A stretch of DNA of 64,000 nucleotides from Aurifilum marmelostoma (Eukaryota > Ascomycota > Sordariomycetes > Diaporthales > Cryphonectriaceae). Each line of letters opens with the position of its first letter. Positions within the stretch are counted from its first letter, which is position 1. The notes beneath the pieces were generated by a model, which worked only from the letters and a program-made list of their open reading frames with translations, was not told the DNA's origin and ran no database searches. The stretch lies in the NCBI GenBank assembly GCA_027559495.1, contig JAMXSV010000007.1, positions 372,001 through 436,000 of the forward strand, written 5' to 3'. Shown in pieces: positions 49,275 through 60,901 of the stretch. The translations under genes and the position numbers were made by a program.

Positions 49275-49790
49275 GTACAGGTACTGGCGCTGGTACATTG
49301 CAGTACTCAGGTGCTGTGAGCTAGGTACTACCGGCTCTTGGCGTGCTGAGGTGGCAGGGGGCAGCTTGGGAGAAAGGCAGTAAGTAGCATTCCACCGGCC
49401 CCGCCCCCTGAGGAGGAGTCACTTGGGATGGACCTTCTCTGTCTCCCTCCCTCCTTCCTTGATGCCCATCCTTCCCTCTACAGTACAGTACCTGCAAGTA
49501 CTACAGCTGCAGCGAGCCACCAGGGCCCGCGCGACAGGGACCCAGGGCCCTATCTGCTATACCAGGTGCCCCAGCCTGTCGCACCCTAACCTTTTTCCCA
49601 CCCATACCAAGTACGTAGCAGTACGACGGTACTTGGGCACCCTCGACACTACCGCGGCAGTACGGTACAGTACGTGCGTGCCACTTTCAACCGCCACGCC
49701 CCTTCCCCAGCACAGCACAGCACAGCACAGCATAGCACCCACCTAGCACCGATACGGGCAGCAATTGCCAAGTCGCTGAGGTACTACGGA
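49275..49790. promoter_or_regulatory. Dense GTAC tetramer cluster upstream of the WOPR gene
   Basis: I count 15 GTAC tetramers in ~515 nt (about 2 expected at equal base use), many as AGTACT or GGTAC pairs with short spacing, 1.2-1.7 kb upstream of the WOPR start. Simple CAGTACAGTAC duplications explain some. Regulatory role is only a possibility. Confidence 0.35.
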
Positions 49791-50981
49791 ACTATGGGTG
49801 CTCCCGGTTCATCGCTGGCAAGGGCAATCCCGTCCACTGTAAGAGTGAAAGTGCACACACGCACACACACGCGCGCGCGCACATACACACGCCCCCCCCC
49901 CGGGCTGCGACATCGAATCTAGAATTGTGATCGGGCTCCTCTTGGGTTGTCAGGCCAGGTCCTGTTGCTTTGCCATCGGTTGCTGTGACCGGCAGCAGCA
50001 GCAGCGGCGGCGGCGGCAGCAGGGAACCTCTCTCTCTCTCTCCGTGTATATATGAGATGACAATTCCTGACCTCTCCTCCCTCGCTTTCTCTCCAGCTCG
50101 TCCAAGGTCTGCCCTCGATAGTCTCAGCCCGACATTACTCGCTTACGGACCTCTCTCTTGTTTAGCAGGCGTCTTAGAGGGAGGAGAAGAGAAAGAAAGA
50201 GAGCAGGAAAGAAAGAAGACACACACAAGATAACTTCATCCCGAGGCTGACGTCCAGACAGAGGCTGTGCCGCCTCGCTCTTGGTACCTCGCCCTATCCC
50301 TGTCCCGAATACGATACGTTCAGACGACCTGGCAGTCTAAACTGGGGCACGACATTGCAACGTTCGAGCGTGGTCGTCCACCGGCCTTGTTCTTGGTCAA
50401 GACACAAAACGGCCGGCATATCACGCTTGAACCTGAGCTGCAGGTCATCAATCATCTCAGCAACCTCTCGAGCCGACACCAACAACAAGAAAAAACAAAA
50501 AAACACATAACAACCTGCTCCCTCCTGCTCCCTCCTTCTCTCTCGCTCTCCCCCTCCTTGAACCCCACCACACAGCCTCCCAGCTTCTGCCCAATAACTG
50601 TTCTTCCCTCCCCTCTCTGTCTCCCTCTTTCTCTCTCGCTCTTGTTCTCTGTGTGCGCCAGGTTGAAACACACCGCGAGAAGATAGCCTGCCTCTACCGT
50701 TGCAGTCAACCCATTGCTGCATTGCTTCTCCTCACTCACACTTGGAGAAAGAAGAAGAAAAAAAAAGAAACCAAAAAAAACCTTGCCCTATTTCTTCTGA
50801 ATTTCTGCCCGGGATTTAATCTTAATTCGACCACCCGATCAAACAAATACTCCAGCAGTCGACAGACACCTAAATCTTCTCTTCCTCTCCTTCTTTCTTT
50901 TTTATTCTCTCCTGCATCCTCTCTCGGACCCTCCCCCCTATTTTCTTGGAGATATCTTTACCTCTCTCACACGCCAACTCT

Positions 50982-52703
50982 ATGCACTGCGCGGCCTTAC
51001 CCGGTCCGCGCCCGCTGTACCAGCCTCCCGGACCACTCACACCAGAGTCGACACCCTCCGACTTTGGCCCCTCGAGCAGCAGCTATCCGTCTCCAATCAA
51101 CACCTCCACCACCACCTTCTTCACCTCCAGACCCAGCACCGCCGCCGCCGCCGCCATGGACGAGCTTGCTTCGCACCATGGGCGGCCTCAGCCCCAGCAC
51201 CACCACCCGCACCCACAGCCTCTGCCGTCCCCTTCAACGCCATCGGGCAATGTGCTCACCCCCACCTGGCGGGGCATGGTCATGTCCACCATCGACGCGC
51301 TCAAGGTCGTCGAGGCCTGTCTCACCGGCACCCTCATGCATACTGCCCGCCGGCCACACGACAGGGAGCGAGAACACCTCATCCGCAGCGGCAACGTCTT
51401 CGTCTATGAGGAGTCCTCCTCTGGCATCAAGCGCTGGACAGACGGCCAGAACTGGAGCCCCAGCAGGATCCTGGGCAACTACCTCATCTACAGAGAGCTC
51501 GACAAGAGCTTCCCCTCTGGTGACAAGAAGAGGGCCATCAAGCGGAAGAGGGAGGGCAAGCCCGACCTCCAGCAGCAGAGCGGCCACCACGCCGCCGCCG
51601 GCGGCACCACCACGCCCGACGCGCCCACGTCCCTCAACGACGAGCGCGAGAGGGCCCTCCTGGGCTCCCTGGTCGACTCCTACCCCTTCAAGGAGGGCGG
51701 CCTGATCAAGAAGACCATCAGCATCAAGTGGAACAACGTCATGCACCACCTCGTCAGCTACTACTCCCTCGAGGACGCCAGGAACCACAGGCTTCCCTTC
51801 CCCAACGACGACCCCAAGCTCGTGCACATAAGACCCCGACCCGAGCTCATACAGCTCCAGGACTTCCGGGTGCCCATCGAGCAGGAGGACCCCCGCTTCC
51901 TGGACGACCGAGCCCTGCTCCTTGGAATGATGCCCTCTGGTCCCTATGCCCAGACCCCAACGCTGGAGCGGACCTCCTCCCTGCCGCAGATGCCACAGAT
52001 GGGCAACAGCATCATGTCGACAAATCCGTACGGCACGAATCAGTTCCAGCACATGGGCGTTCCAGTCCACAGCTCAATGGACCCCGGGCTGCAGATGGGC
52101 GGAGGTCACTACGGGCACCCACCCCCCGCCAGCACCTTTGTCCCTTGGGAGCAGCAGCAGCAGCGACGGGTTCCTTCCTTACAGCTGCACACCTTTGGCC
52201 ACGGCATGCCCCACATGATGGACAGCGCTAGCAGCACCAGCACTACCAGCAAGAGAAGGCGCTCAGACGCCTACGAGGGAGCGGCGCCCGACGGACACGA
52301 ATACTACTCTCCCATAACCGACCCAGCCCGTGCAGCGTCACACTACTATGTGGGCGCAACGACACCCTCTTCCTATGCGATGACCCCCCTCCCCGCCGCG
52401 GCGGAAAGCGCCGAGTACAAGCCAGCAGGCCCACCACCAATGGGTCCCTCCTCCACCACCACTCCCATGTCCACCTCAGCGGCTACGTGCGAGCTGCCTA
52501 CGAGCTCGACGCACCTGGCATATGCTCCTACCCAGATGACGACCTCCATGGACTTCCCGCCGATGACCACGCCCGCGCACCCTCCAGTGAGTATGCCCGG
52601 CGCACAGACCCCAACGGACTCCCTCGCTGACTTCCGCACCGTCTATGAATCCCAGCACGATCGGTGGGCCGGCCCGGGGCGATCAATTCTTCGCGTCCTT
52701 TAG
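50982..52703 (+). CDS. SGE1: WOPR-domain master transcription factor (Wor1/Ryp1/Sge1 class)
   Basis: A single exon; stop at 52701-52703. The first ATG (50982) gives 573 aa; the ATG at 51156 gives 515 aa and has a near-perfect Kozak context (GCCGCCATGG), so it may be the true start. The WOPRa half (~93-178, from TPTWRGMVMSTIDAL through RRPHDRER, GIKRWTDGQNWSPSRILGNYLIYREL) and the WOPRb half (~218-268, to KWNNVMHHLVSYYSLED) form the bipartite DNA-binding domain. The RRPHDRER/SGIKRWTDG signature places it in the Wor1/Ryp1/Sge1 (Gti1) class rather than the second (Pac2) class. A possible PKA-type site region (DKKRAIKRKR) follows WOPRa. The rest is Pro/Ser/Thr/Met-rich, probably activating. Orthologues control white-opaque switching, yeast-phase growth, effector expression and secondary metabolism. 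The C-terminus appears frameshifted (see findings). Confidence 0.92.
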   Translation: MHCAALPGPRPLYQPPGPLTPESTPSDFGPSSSSYPSPINTSTTTFFTSRPSTAAAAAMDELASHHGRPQPQHHHPHPQPLPSPSTPSGNVLTPTWRGMVMSTIDALKVVEACLTGTLMHTARRPHDREREHLIRSGNVFVYEESSSGIKRWTDGQNWSPSRILGNYLIYRELDKSFPSGDKKRAIKRKREGKPDLQQQSGHHAAAGGTTTPDAPTSLNDERERALLGSLVDSYPFKEGGLIKKTISIKWNNVMHHLVSYYSLEDARNHRLPFPNDDPKLVHIRPRPELIQLQDFRVPIEQEDPRFLDDRALLLGMMPSGPYAQTPTLERTSSLPQMPQMGNSIMSTNPYGTNQFQHMGVPVHSSMDPGLQMGGGHYGHPPPASTFVPWEQQQQRRVPSLQLHTFGHGMPHMMDSASSTSTTSKRRRSDAYEGAAPDGHEYYSPITDPARAASHYYVGATTPSSYAMTPLPAAAESAEYKPAGPPPMGPSSTTTPMSTSAATCELPTSSTHLAYAPTQMTTSMDFPPMTTPAHPPVSMPGAQTPTDSLADFRTVYESQHDRWAGPGRSILRVL

Positions 52704-55700
52704 TGCACCAGGCTGGGGCGGCGGCGGAGGCGGCGGCGGCGGCGACGATACCACCACCTACCTGTCAGGACCGGGAAGATCGACAAACGGCTGGCACAGC
52801 GCGACAGGCCACGGCGGTCACCAGTAAATCACCTGCTAGACGGAGAAGGAAGGAGAACAGAGGAAGGCTTCTTTTGCACCTCCTCACCCCTCTCCCAACT
52901 TCCTTTATTTTCTCTGATCTGGAAGGGGCGTGACAGCCTTCCTTCTCTATGTCTCAAGATGATCACACGCAAATCATTGGGATCGGTACGACAACAACCC
53001 ATGGGGAGGGTTGGTGTTTTATTTCAACCTTTTTTTTCCCCTTGGGCCCTGGAAATTCTTGGGAGAGTGTTTTCTCAGGCGCACGAGAATGTTTTGAGAT
53101 GGATGATACCACTCCCGTGACGCCGGTGTTTTCTACGAAAGGCCGCAGCGAGTCATCGACGGGCAGAACCTACTTTCTTTCTCCTTTGGGGGGGGGGTAT
53201 TGGGAAATATTTCGGAAAGGCGGCTTGAGAAAGGGCATCGACGTTCGTTCGGACCGTTATTTTTATTTTATTTTTTACCGCAACCAACAAAAGATACTGA
53301 AAAGGATCATAAAAAAAAACCTAAATGGGATTGGAAAGGACGTGGAGGAATCGCTTTGGGAGGGACGAGGTGGGATCGTTGGTATGGAAGGACAGGAACA
53401 GAAAAGTCAACGGGATGAGTTGTGTGCTTTTTTCCTGCTTCTATTCGGATCTTGTGTGCGAGAGGGAGGCTGGGAGACCTCAGGGCCTACTGGTTACTAT
53501 CATCACCATCTTTTCACTGTTCATTTGGGACGCTTCATGTGTAAGTAGTTTATATCTTTTTTTTTTATTACTGATTTTGTGTTATCTAGCACAGAACTAC
53601 AGATTTCTGTTTATTGTTTCTTATTTTCTTTCCTCTACTTGTCTATAGAGAGAGCGAGATCTGTCTTTTTGCAAATAACGGGGGTACTACACTAGTATGA
53701 TTTGATCTGTTGTTGGGGTGTGTTTTAGAGAGAAGAGAGACTGTCCTCACGGACTAAATTGGAAGCGGTGTTCGGTTCTAGGAGACGAGGGGAATGGGGG
53801 CGTTGGGAAAGACGAGTAGGAGAGGGGAAGGCGGGGGGGGGGGGGGCTCTTTGGAGATGCGAGTGTGCCAAAATTTGTCAATATTGCTTGCCCAATGTAC
53901 AGTGAAAATCAAGCGTGCGTCTTCCATCATCCATCTATCTGAGCACCGGACATTCGTTTTCACCAATTCATACACACACACGTACATACCTAGGGTGCAC
54001 ACACAATATGCCTGATTCATGCCAATGAGTAAGTTGATCTGTTTGAATTTAATGAATATCCCGCAAATGGTACCCGACGGCTATATTGCCCCTTGGGTAT
54101 CTTGATACCACCATCCAAAAGAGAAAAAAAGAAAAAAAAAGGAGAAGAGAAGAAAGAATGAAGGAAAACGTGCGCAGATCCCCTTGTTAACGCTGTAATT
54201 TATTATACTGTACCGTTACTGTACAGCAAATCTTTTTTTTTCTTCTATCTGAGCACTTTAGGAAGAGTACGTACCGTTAATGATACTAGTAAACTAGAGC
54301 CCGTTGAGCAGGAGACGGGAAGGGGGGAGGGGGGGGTGTTCCGCTACCAAACTTTGTCATGTTGTGTTTCGGATTGGGGGGCCCTTTCTTCATGTGAGAG
54401 CGTAGGCTAATGAAGGCACCCCTTCTTTTTTTTTCTTTTTTAATTCATTCTTTTTCTTTTTGAATTTCTTCTTCCCCTAATGCCGGGCGGGTGCTGCATT
54501 TCTCGCAACAACTGCCTTGCTTGTGCTCGAGCCGGGGAGGAGGAGGTGGCTTGAAACCAAAACCCCCCTCGAGAAAGAATGAACGGGTTGTGCGAGACCC
54601 CCCCCCCCAACCTCCCTTCTCTTGCCCTCGGGGCCGGCGCCCTTGCCTACTACTTGCTTGTTAGTGTTTGGCGGGTGATATACCCGGAATTTGTCATTGG
54701 CATGGATGGTGTGTGTACGGATAATTCATGGGTTCTATTCTTTCATGATCGTGTTTTGCTGTTACACGAGATGGATCTGTATAGTACGAAGCATCTTAAG
54801 TATGTGCGTATATCCATCTTTACGGATATAAGACGTATATAGACATGGAATATATATATATATATCATAATAGCACGGAATATCAAGTATATGTTGTTCT
54901 CAACTATACACATGTCTGGCTACTTTTGGTGTCGGCTCCCTTTACCTACTTACTACCAAGAGACTGCGGTGAGAGATCGATTTCACTTCTTTGTCATCTT
55001 CTCCATCTGATTGTTGTCTGTGGTTGTCGGCCCGCACGCATGCGTCACACAAAGTGTCCAGACCACTTCACACAGGGTCTATCCGAGGGTGGACGTCGGG
55101 GATCCCTTGTTGAAGGGGTGTTGGGGCTACGCAGGGGAGAAAAGATGTCCAAAAGTACATACAGGTACATAGTATCTACTAATACAGCCAACCCATGGAC
55201 AAGGGCAAATCCTCGCCGATTTGCTAGATCCCTAGAAGGGCAAAGGCTATCTGAGCACGGATGTTACGAACGGGAACAACAAAAAAAGAATGACGGGAAA
55301 AGAAATGAAAAATGGTCATGGGGGGGGAGGGGTAGTGGCCTCTCTCATTCCACTCCTCTAACCTTGAAAAGGGGAGGGGTACCGCCTTGCATACCCGGGT
55401 GCCGCTACGGATGGTATAGTGAGGAGTCACTAGGGACGTATTCCGACTGGTGCATGAGTTCAGTGCCGAAAAAATGTACCATGGGAGGAGGAGGAGGAGG
55501 AGGAGGGGTGCGCGGAAAAGGGCTACCCTTTGCTTCGCTCGTGTGTGTCTCTTCCGCGCCTGACGGAACAAAGATCCGCCTTCGGATATGGACGTCTGTT
55601 ACTGCTCGAGATGTGGCAATAGGGCGCGCGTCCTGTTGCCTAACCTTTGTGCGCTCTGACAAGAATGAGGATGGCCTAGCCTCCCTCCTAATGCTGTTCT

Positions 55701-58700
55701 CAGACCACCCAAGTAGTTCAGGAGGACTCGGAATGTCCTTCCTCTCTCCCCTTCTGCACACGAGACCGGATGAAAGGGAAGTTCATCAGAAAAAGAGCGG
55801 CGGTCTCTATTCCTGTTGGTCGGACCCGCAAGCCTCGCCGTCAAGTTAGAGGAGGAGACCGTTTCATCGCGCCACGGCCGGTCCTGCTAAACACAGTGGC
55901 CATCAAGTAGCTCGCTCGTTCCGAGGCCCTAGCCACCGGTTCTCTCCTGCCTCCCCCACCTCCCTCCCGTCTCGTTCCCCTCTCAGAAAAAAAAATCAGG
56001 CCACTTCCAGGGTATCAATTCGCCTTTGCGCGCTACTCGGCAGGTCCAAGAGCCAACGGGGGTTTGAGGTCTCCAATGGTTGCACTCGGATCTTTGCCTG
56101 GGATGGCCCTGGACTCCTGCGCTAGGTGGAAGGGTACCAAGTAAATTTCTGGCGGCCGCCCTCCCTGGGCCAAATCTTGGGACGGCGCGCGCTGGTTCTT
56201 GGGCTCAACGGCCGGATGTTGCCTCACAAGGAGATATCCTGGCACGAAGCACCTCAGCGAGAGACGCGGAAGAAGAAGAAGAAGAAGAAGAGGAGAAGGG
56301 TGTAAAGCAACATACTACAGGGCCCAAGGATTCGGAGAGGAATCTCGATGATGGTGGTGGCCGTCCCCGGTTCTTTCTCTTCTCTTTACAGATGCGGTTC
56401 CCGCTTGCTCTCTTTCCCTTAGCTCCCGCATGACTGCACGATGATGGGTCCGATATGTCGTTCAAGAGGCAACTGATGCGAAGCAAGGTGAGGCAAGCTA
56501 GTGCAATTGTGATTTTTTTTTTATCTTTCTTTCTTGGACCTTGTCCCTTTCTGGGGGATTATGTTGCCTCTTGACTACCAAGATGATGTCCGAGGAGGAT
56601 CGGGTTCGGTTCAAGATCCGTGCTCTTCATTCCTGTCTGTCATAGTTACAACAGAGCGGCCGGATCGTGTCTAATGGAAGGCACCATGCAAAGGCGCAGT
56701 AGCGTCTCGCAATGCCGCTAAGGGATGGGCCCCCCTTCTGTCACTATACTATAGTAGGTATCAATGAAATGCTGCTGGGCCGTGGTGCTAGCCCCGACGC
56801 TTGTGGTTGCTCTGACGCTGCAGCTTAGGTCCTGGTACGTTCTGTGGGTTACGCGGTAGCACCACCACCTCGGGTGTCCACCAGCCCCGTCCTCTTTCGA
56901 GAGGGACAGGATATACAAGTACATTGTAGCTAGGTTGGTCAAGTCGATCGGGTTCTCGACGTATCTGCGCTGTGAACCAAGCGTACAAGGCTGATCCACC
57001 TCTTCGGCCCGGCGGCGACCGCACCTGGGTGATCGGCGGCTCACTTGTGGCACGGACAATATCGTTGCCTGGGTTCATTGGCGACCTCATCAAAAGGAAG
57101 AGGGGCCTTTTATGACGAGGGCGATGACGATATCGTCACGAGGTGTCCGTCTGAATGAACAGGCCTCAGAACGAGCAACCATGGGTTGTACAAAATTGAT
57201 ACCATGGTGTGAACTCGGTATAATATGACCCAATTCAAGAGCCTAAGGACGACAGAAGCGAGGTGAGCCCCTCGGACAAGGAGGAAGCTGGCGGGAGGCC
57301 CGGCAGAGACTGGTTGCGCAGGAGCTTAATCTGTTGCTGGTGGGGCGATTCAGACTGGACAGGGAAGGAACGACAAGCCTGGGGCTCTCCCTCTCTCTTC
57401 CGCTCTGTGCTACTTCCAGGGTTGACGATGATGAGATGGTAGCGACTATGATGATGAAGTGAATAAGGCACTTTTGTATTGTGGTTGAGTGCAAGCACAG
57501 GAGGAGGGATTCGTGATACTGCCCCAACGGCGAGAGGAAGGCATCGTCCAAATTGCGCAGGCCACTTACTATGTACGACTATGTTATCATGTACGGAGCA
57601 CAGTACTATACTCTCACTACCCTATTTCCATACTAGTACTATCATACTACTTGCATAGTGGATACCAATACATGGTACAAGTAGATATGTCAAAGACAGG
57701 GATGTCTCGGACCACAATGCGGCTCTGGCGGAGGAACCACAGCACCCTGGCCAACGGTACTCAGTGCCACAGTACCCCGCGATCCCGTACCAATGCAGCT
57801 CTGTATCTGATTACTACATGCACGCCATGGGGTACACACGGCCTGGGCTGCCCAGAAGTGGGGTTCAGGGCCCCCTCCAAGTTTTAGCGCCTGAACCCGT
57901 TTTTTCTCACCCCCCCACCCCTCCTCCCCTCTCTCAAGGTCAGCATTGGTACCCAGGATGAGGTAAGGTTAGAGGTCGTAAGGCGAGATGACCCCCGTCC
58001 AACGAGACGACGCGATAGCTCACCACCACTGACTGCTACCACACCACAAACACCACCACCAAGACTCGTCCAACAGCGGTTGCGCCCCCTCAGCTGCTGA
58101 ACCTTGTCCTCTTCTTAGTGTCCTGCGCCCGGGGCCTTGGGCTGCCGGCATTGTGACTCGGCAGGGAAGAGCTTCCCACACACTGGGCGAATCAGAAAAA
58201 AGCTTGTCGTCAGCCACCTCGGAACATCACGACACAACGCGCAGGCGCACACCCACCACACACCCGCGTATGTGTGTGTTGTGTGTGTGTGGACTGACAT
58301 ATTGCTGCTGCTCAGCTCGAGGCAAAACAGAGATCATCACCCTCGCAGGCCAAACCTCACCAAAAAGCAGGGGTCCCGGAAGGCCCGAAAGGCGGCATCA
58401 TCACCAACTTCGCCTCGGAATTATCAGCATCACGTGTTGGCTGGTTGCTGCTGTGTTACATGAACGTGGACCTCTTGTCACACACGGATCGCGAACGACA
58501 AGGTTTACCGCCAAATCTCCTGACCGCACCACGACGCAACGGTGGCATTGGCCTTGTCAAGGCTGGCGGAAGCATCAGACACGGGAAGTTACGTCGACAT
58601 CTCGGTGACAGGCCCTGCGGCTCAGCTCGGTTCAGCTCAGGACTCCTCTTCCGCCTGGCAGCCTGCTTTTTTGATTTTGGCCATCATCGCTTAGAACCCT

Positions 58701-59489
58701 GCAACCGCTCATCATATACTACACAACCTTATCCATATTAGGGTGGCTCCTTGATCGCTACCTGTTTCACCTGTCCTGCAGCTGCAAGTCGCGCCACTAG
58801 CCTCGCATCTCTTGTGGCTACTTAGACTTTGTGGACCCTGAACATATCAGGCCGACCCCCAGGCAGCTCGATCGAGTCCGGAGAGAACATTCCCAGCTTG
58901 AGGATGCAATAACCCAACAAACCTTCCGCACCATCTGTATCCACCTCACCTCCGTCCGCCCCTCACCTTTGTTGGGCAGCGCCCCCCCCCCCCTTCCCGC
59001 CTCCCCACCGGCTCTGTGACCTCTCCCTGGACAGATACGTCGTTTCCGATGTCACTCGCTTTCACATGCCGCAGGGCTTGTCCTGCCGGACGGAACACCC
59101 TCCGAACGCCTCTATTTGTCAAGCCTGCGCTGAGCCTGAGGTCGGAGGGCCCTCGGGCTGTTATGCCACCACCAGCCTTGGACGCCAGGAAGTTCGCATC
59201 ACGGAGCATTCTCGACATCCACCTCTGGCCTTCGGGGTCGAGGCAGGCCCGAGCCTTCTTTTCCGTAACTTGGCCGCGGAGGAAGGAAGAGGAGCGCAAC
59301 AAGGAGCAGGAGTAAGGCGCCCATCCCCCAAGCCCATTGTTGCCATGGGATCGATGTGACCCAGCGGGTCAACGTCATATCTCGCAGGTTGTGACGGATG
59401 CCATCTACGTTAGGTGGTAGTTCTCCATATTTGTTGTCTCGGACGGCTCGGCAAGCTTTCAATGCTTCACGACGGGCGCATACTTGCAC
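52704..59489. other. Gene-poor tract downstream of the WOPR gene
   Basis: The first ~125 nt hold a +1-frame continuation of the WOPR tail (to TAA at 52825-52827), then probably its 3' UTR. Beyond that no gene is supported. The longest open frame is 54845-55849 (plus, 334 codons), of unknown nature. Also present: G runs (~53189, ~53831), a C10 run (~54598), TA repeats (~54850-54866), GGA repeats (~55482-55507), GAA repeats (~56270-56293) and a second GTAC-rich patch (57570-57835). Confidence 0.45.
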
Positions 59490-60901
59490 ATGGCTAGACA
59501 GTCACGAGAGCCCCCAGGCGGGATCACATTACACTTTTTCTCAACTGTCTCGTGTCCTTCCGGCCGGTTCGCTAACTATTATTCTATCAGTCTGGCGTCA
59601 GCAGTGCAGACCCCGACGAGGCGGCTGTCGAATGCGTTGAGAAAGGCTCTCCCTGTTTCTACCCATGAGAACATATACACTCTACCAAACATACTGACCG
59701 CTTCCCGGATCATAGCCGCTCCTTTCATCGGCTACTGTATTGTTCATGACCATCACGCTTGGGCCTTGGGCTTGTTTGCCTATGCCGGCATTACTGATCT
59801 CCTCGACGGCTGGATAGCACGGAAATGGAACCTAGGCACGGTAGTCGGGACGGTCATCGATCCGATGGCTGACAAGGCTCTCATGATGGTCCTGACCGTG
59901 GCGTTGGCCATGAAGGGCACACTACCTCGTGAGTAACCTGCCGTCGGTCCACAATCACAAAGAAACTCTCGTGAAGCCGGATGACGGAAGTGACGCTCCT
60001 GCTCCTCACCCTCCTCGTTGATTGTACCATCCTGTTATCCAAGCACGAAATACTCTCTGGTCTGCTCTGTTGATCTATCGACTCAGGGGGGCTTTGTTAG
60101 TCTTGGCAATCAAGTCGCACAGGCTAACGAGATGTCGCCTCGACAGTCTGGCTGGCAGTCATCATCATTGGTCGGGACGTCGCCCTGGGTATTGCGGCCA
60201 TCTACTACAGGTGGATCTCGCTGCCGCCGCCCAAAACCTTCATGAGGTACTGGGACTTCTCCCTGCCGTCTGCAGAGGTCCATCCCACGACCATCAGCAA
60301 GTACAACACGTTTCTGCAGCTTGCTCTGATGGGTTGTACCACCTTGTCACCGCTGGTACCCGTCGTGGGTGGCACGCCCTTGGCATTGATGCAGTAAGTA
60401 ACCAACCTCCAGCCAGCTTGATCCCGTTGTTCGATAAACTTTGGAAGGCCTGAGCCTCTCGCCAAACGTATGCGCGTCTGGCCCCTGCATGAGACGGGCG
60501 CATCGGTGAGAAGTCTATTCGGGCCGCCGGCCGTTCACGAACAAGGAAACTCTTGTGTTGGGGAAGGATTGCAATTCGAATCGATCGGGCGGGCGGCCCG
60601 TTGATGCTGAAGGACGAGATGCGTCGATGTGCATGTCTGCATGGACACTTTTTACACGAGTTTTCGCTACACGAGATGCAGTCTGATCATCACGCTGGCA
60701 GGGACTTGGTGACTCTCAACAACGAGAATCATCCTTGAGTGCTGACCCCTGTCTTTTTCATGATGCAGGTACACCGTGGCAGTGACGACTATCTGGAGCG
60801 GTGCGAGCTATATCTACAGCAAGGACGCTGTCAAGATCCTCTCACAGAAAGGTAGCAAAGAAGAGGGCACCCAAGAGAAGAAGGATTCGGACCCGAGATG
60901 A
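59490..60901 (+). CDS. CRD1: Cardiolipin synthase (mitochondrial CDP-alcohol phosphatidyltransferase)
   Basis: Three exons: 59490-59928, 60147-60393 and 60769-60901 (TGA). Introns are 218 and 375 nt (donors GTGAGT and GTAAGT), longer than others here; 272 aa. The CDP-alcohol phosphotransferase motif is complete: D103, D106-G107, A110-R111, G120, D124, D128 (DLLDGWIAR...GTVIDPMAD). The fungal cardiolipin synthase signature YYRWISLPPPKTFMRYWDFS follows in exon 2, with several membrane helices. The enzyme condenses CDP-diacylglycerol with phosphatidylglycerol on the inner mitochondrial membrane to make cardiolipin. The first ~55 residues are Arg/Ser-rich without acidic clusters, apart from one early Glu, and fit a targeting presequence. 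I take the first in-frame ATG after the stop at 59418-59420; an extra upstream exon cannot be excluded because the N-terminus is not conserved. Convergent with MTO1. Confidence 0.93.

Larger units (their letters stand above)
40404..50981. other. 10.6 kb gene-free tract upstream of the WOPR regulator
   Basis: No gene could be supported. Overlapping open frames at 40677-41237 (plus) and 40691-41221 (minus) match nothing known. Seen here: a TCC trinucleotide repeat (43533-43591), long C and G runs (~44220, ~44408, ~44551, ~47701), AG/CT microsatellites, tRNA-like relics on the minus strand (44765-44800, 45998-46020, 46691-46740), and a cluster of 15 GTAC tetramers (49275-49790). The last ~450 nt before the WOPR start are strongly pyrimidine-rich and probably 5' UTR. 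The length suggests a large regulatory region, as known for Wor1 in Candida, but this is inference. Confidence 0.45.

Noticed and set aside
50267..50686. 139-codon open frame in the WOPR leader
   Set aside because: Starts at a non-ATG codon and translates the CT-rich leader into Ser/Leu/Pro repeats; probably untranslated leader.
51234..52070. 278-codon open frame antisense to the WOPR gene
   Set aside because: It is a mirror of the GC-biased codons of the WOPR gene and encodes no recognisable domain.
56590..56625. GGTTCAAGATCC B-box match on the plus strand
   Set aside because: No A box or stems upstream; treated as a chance match.
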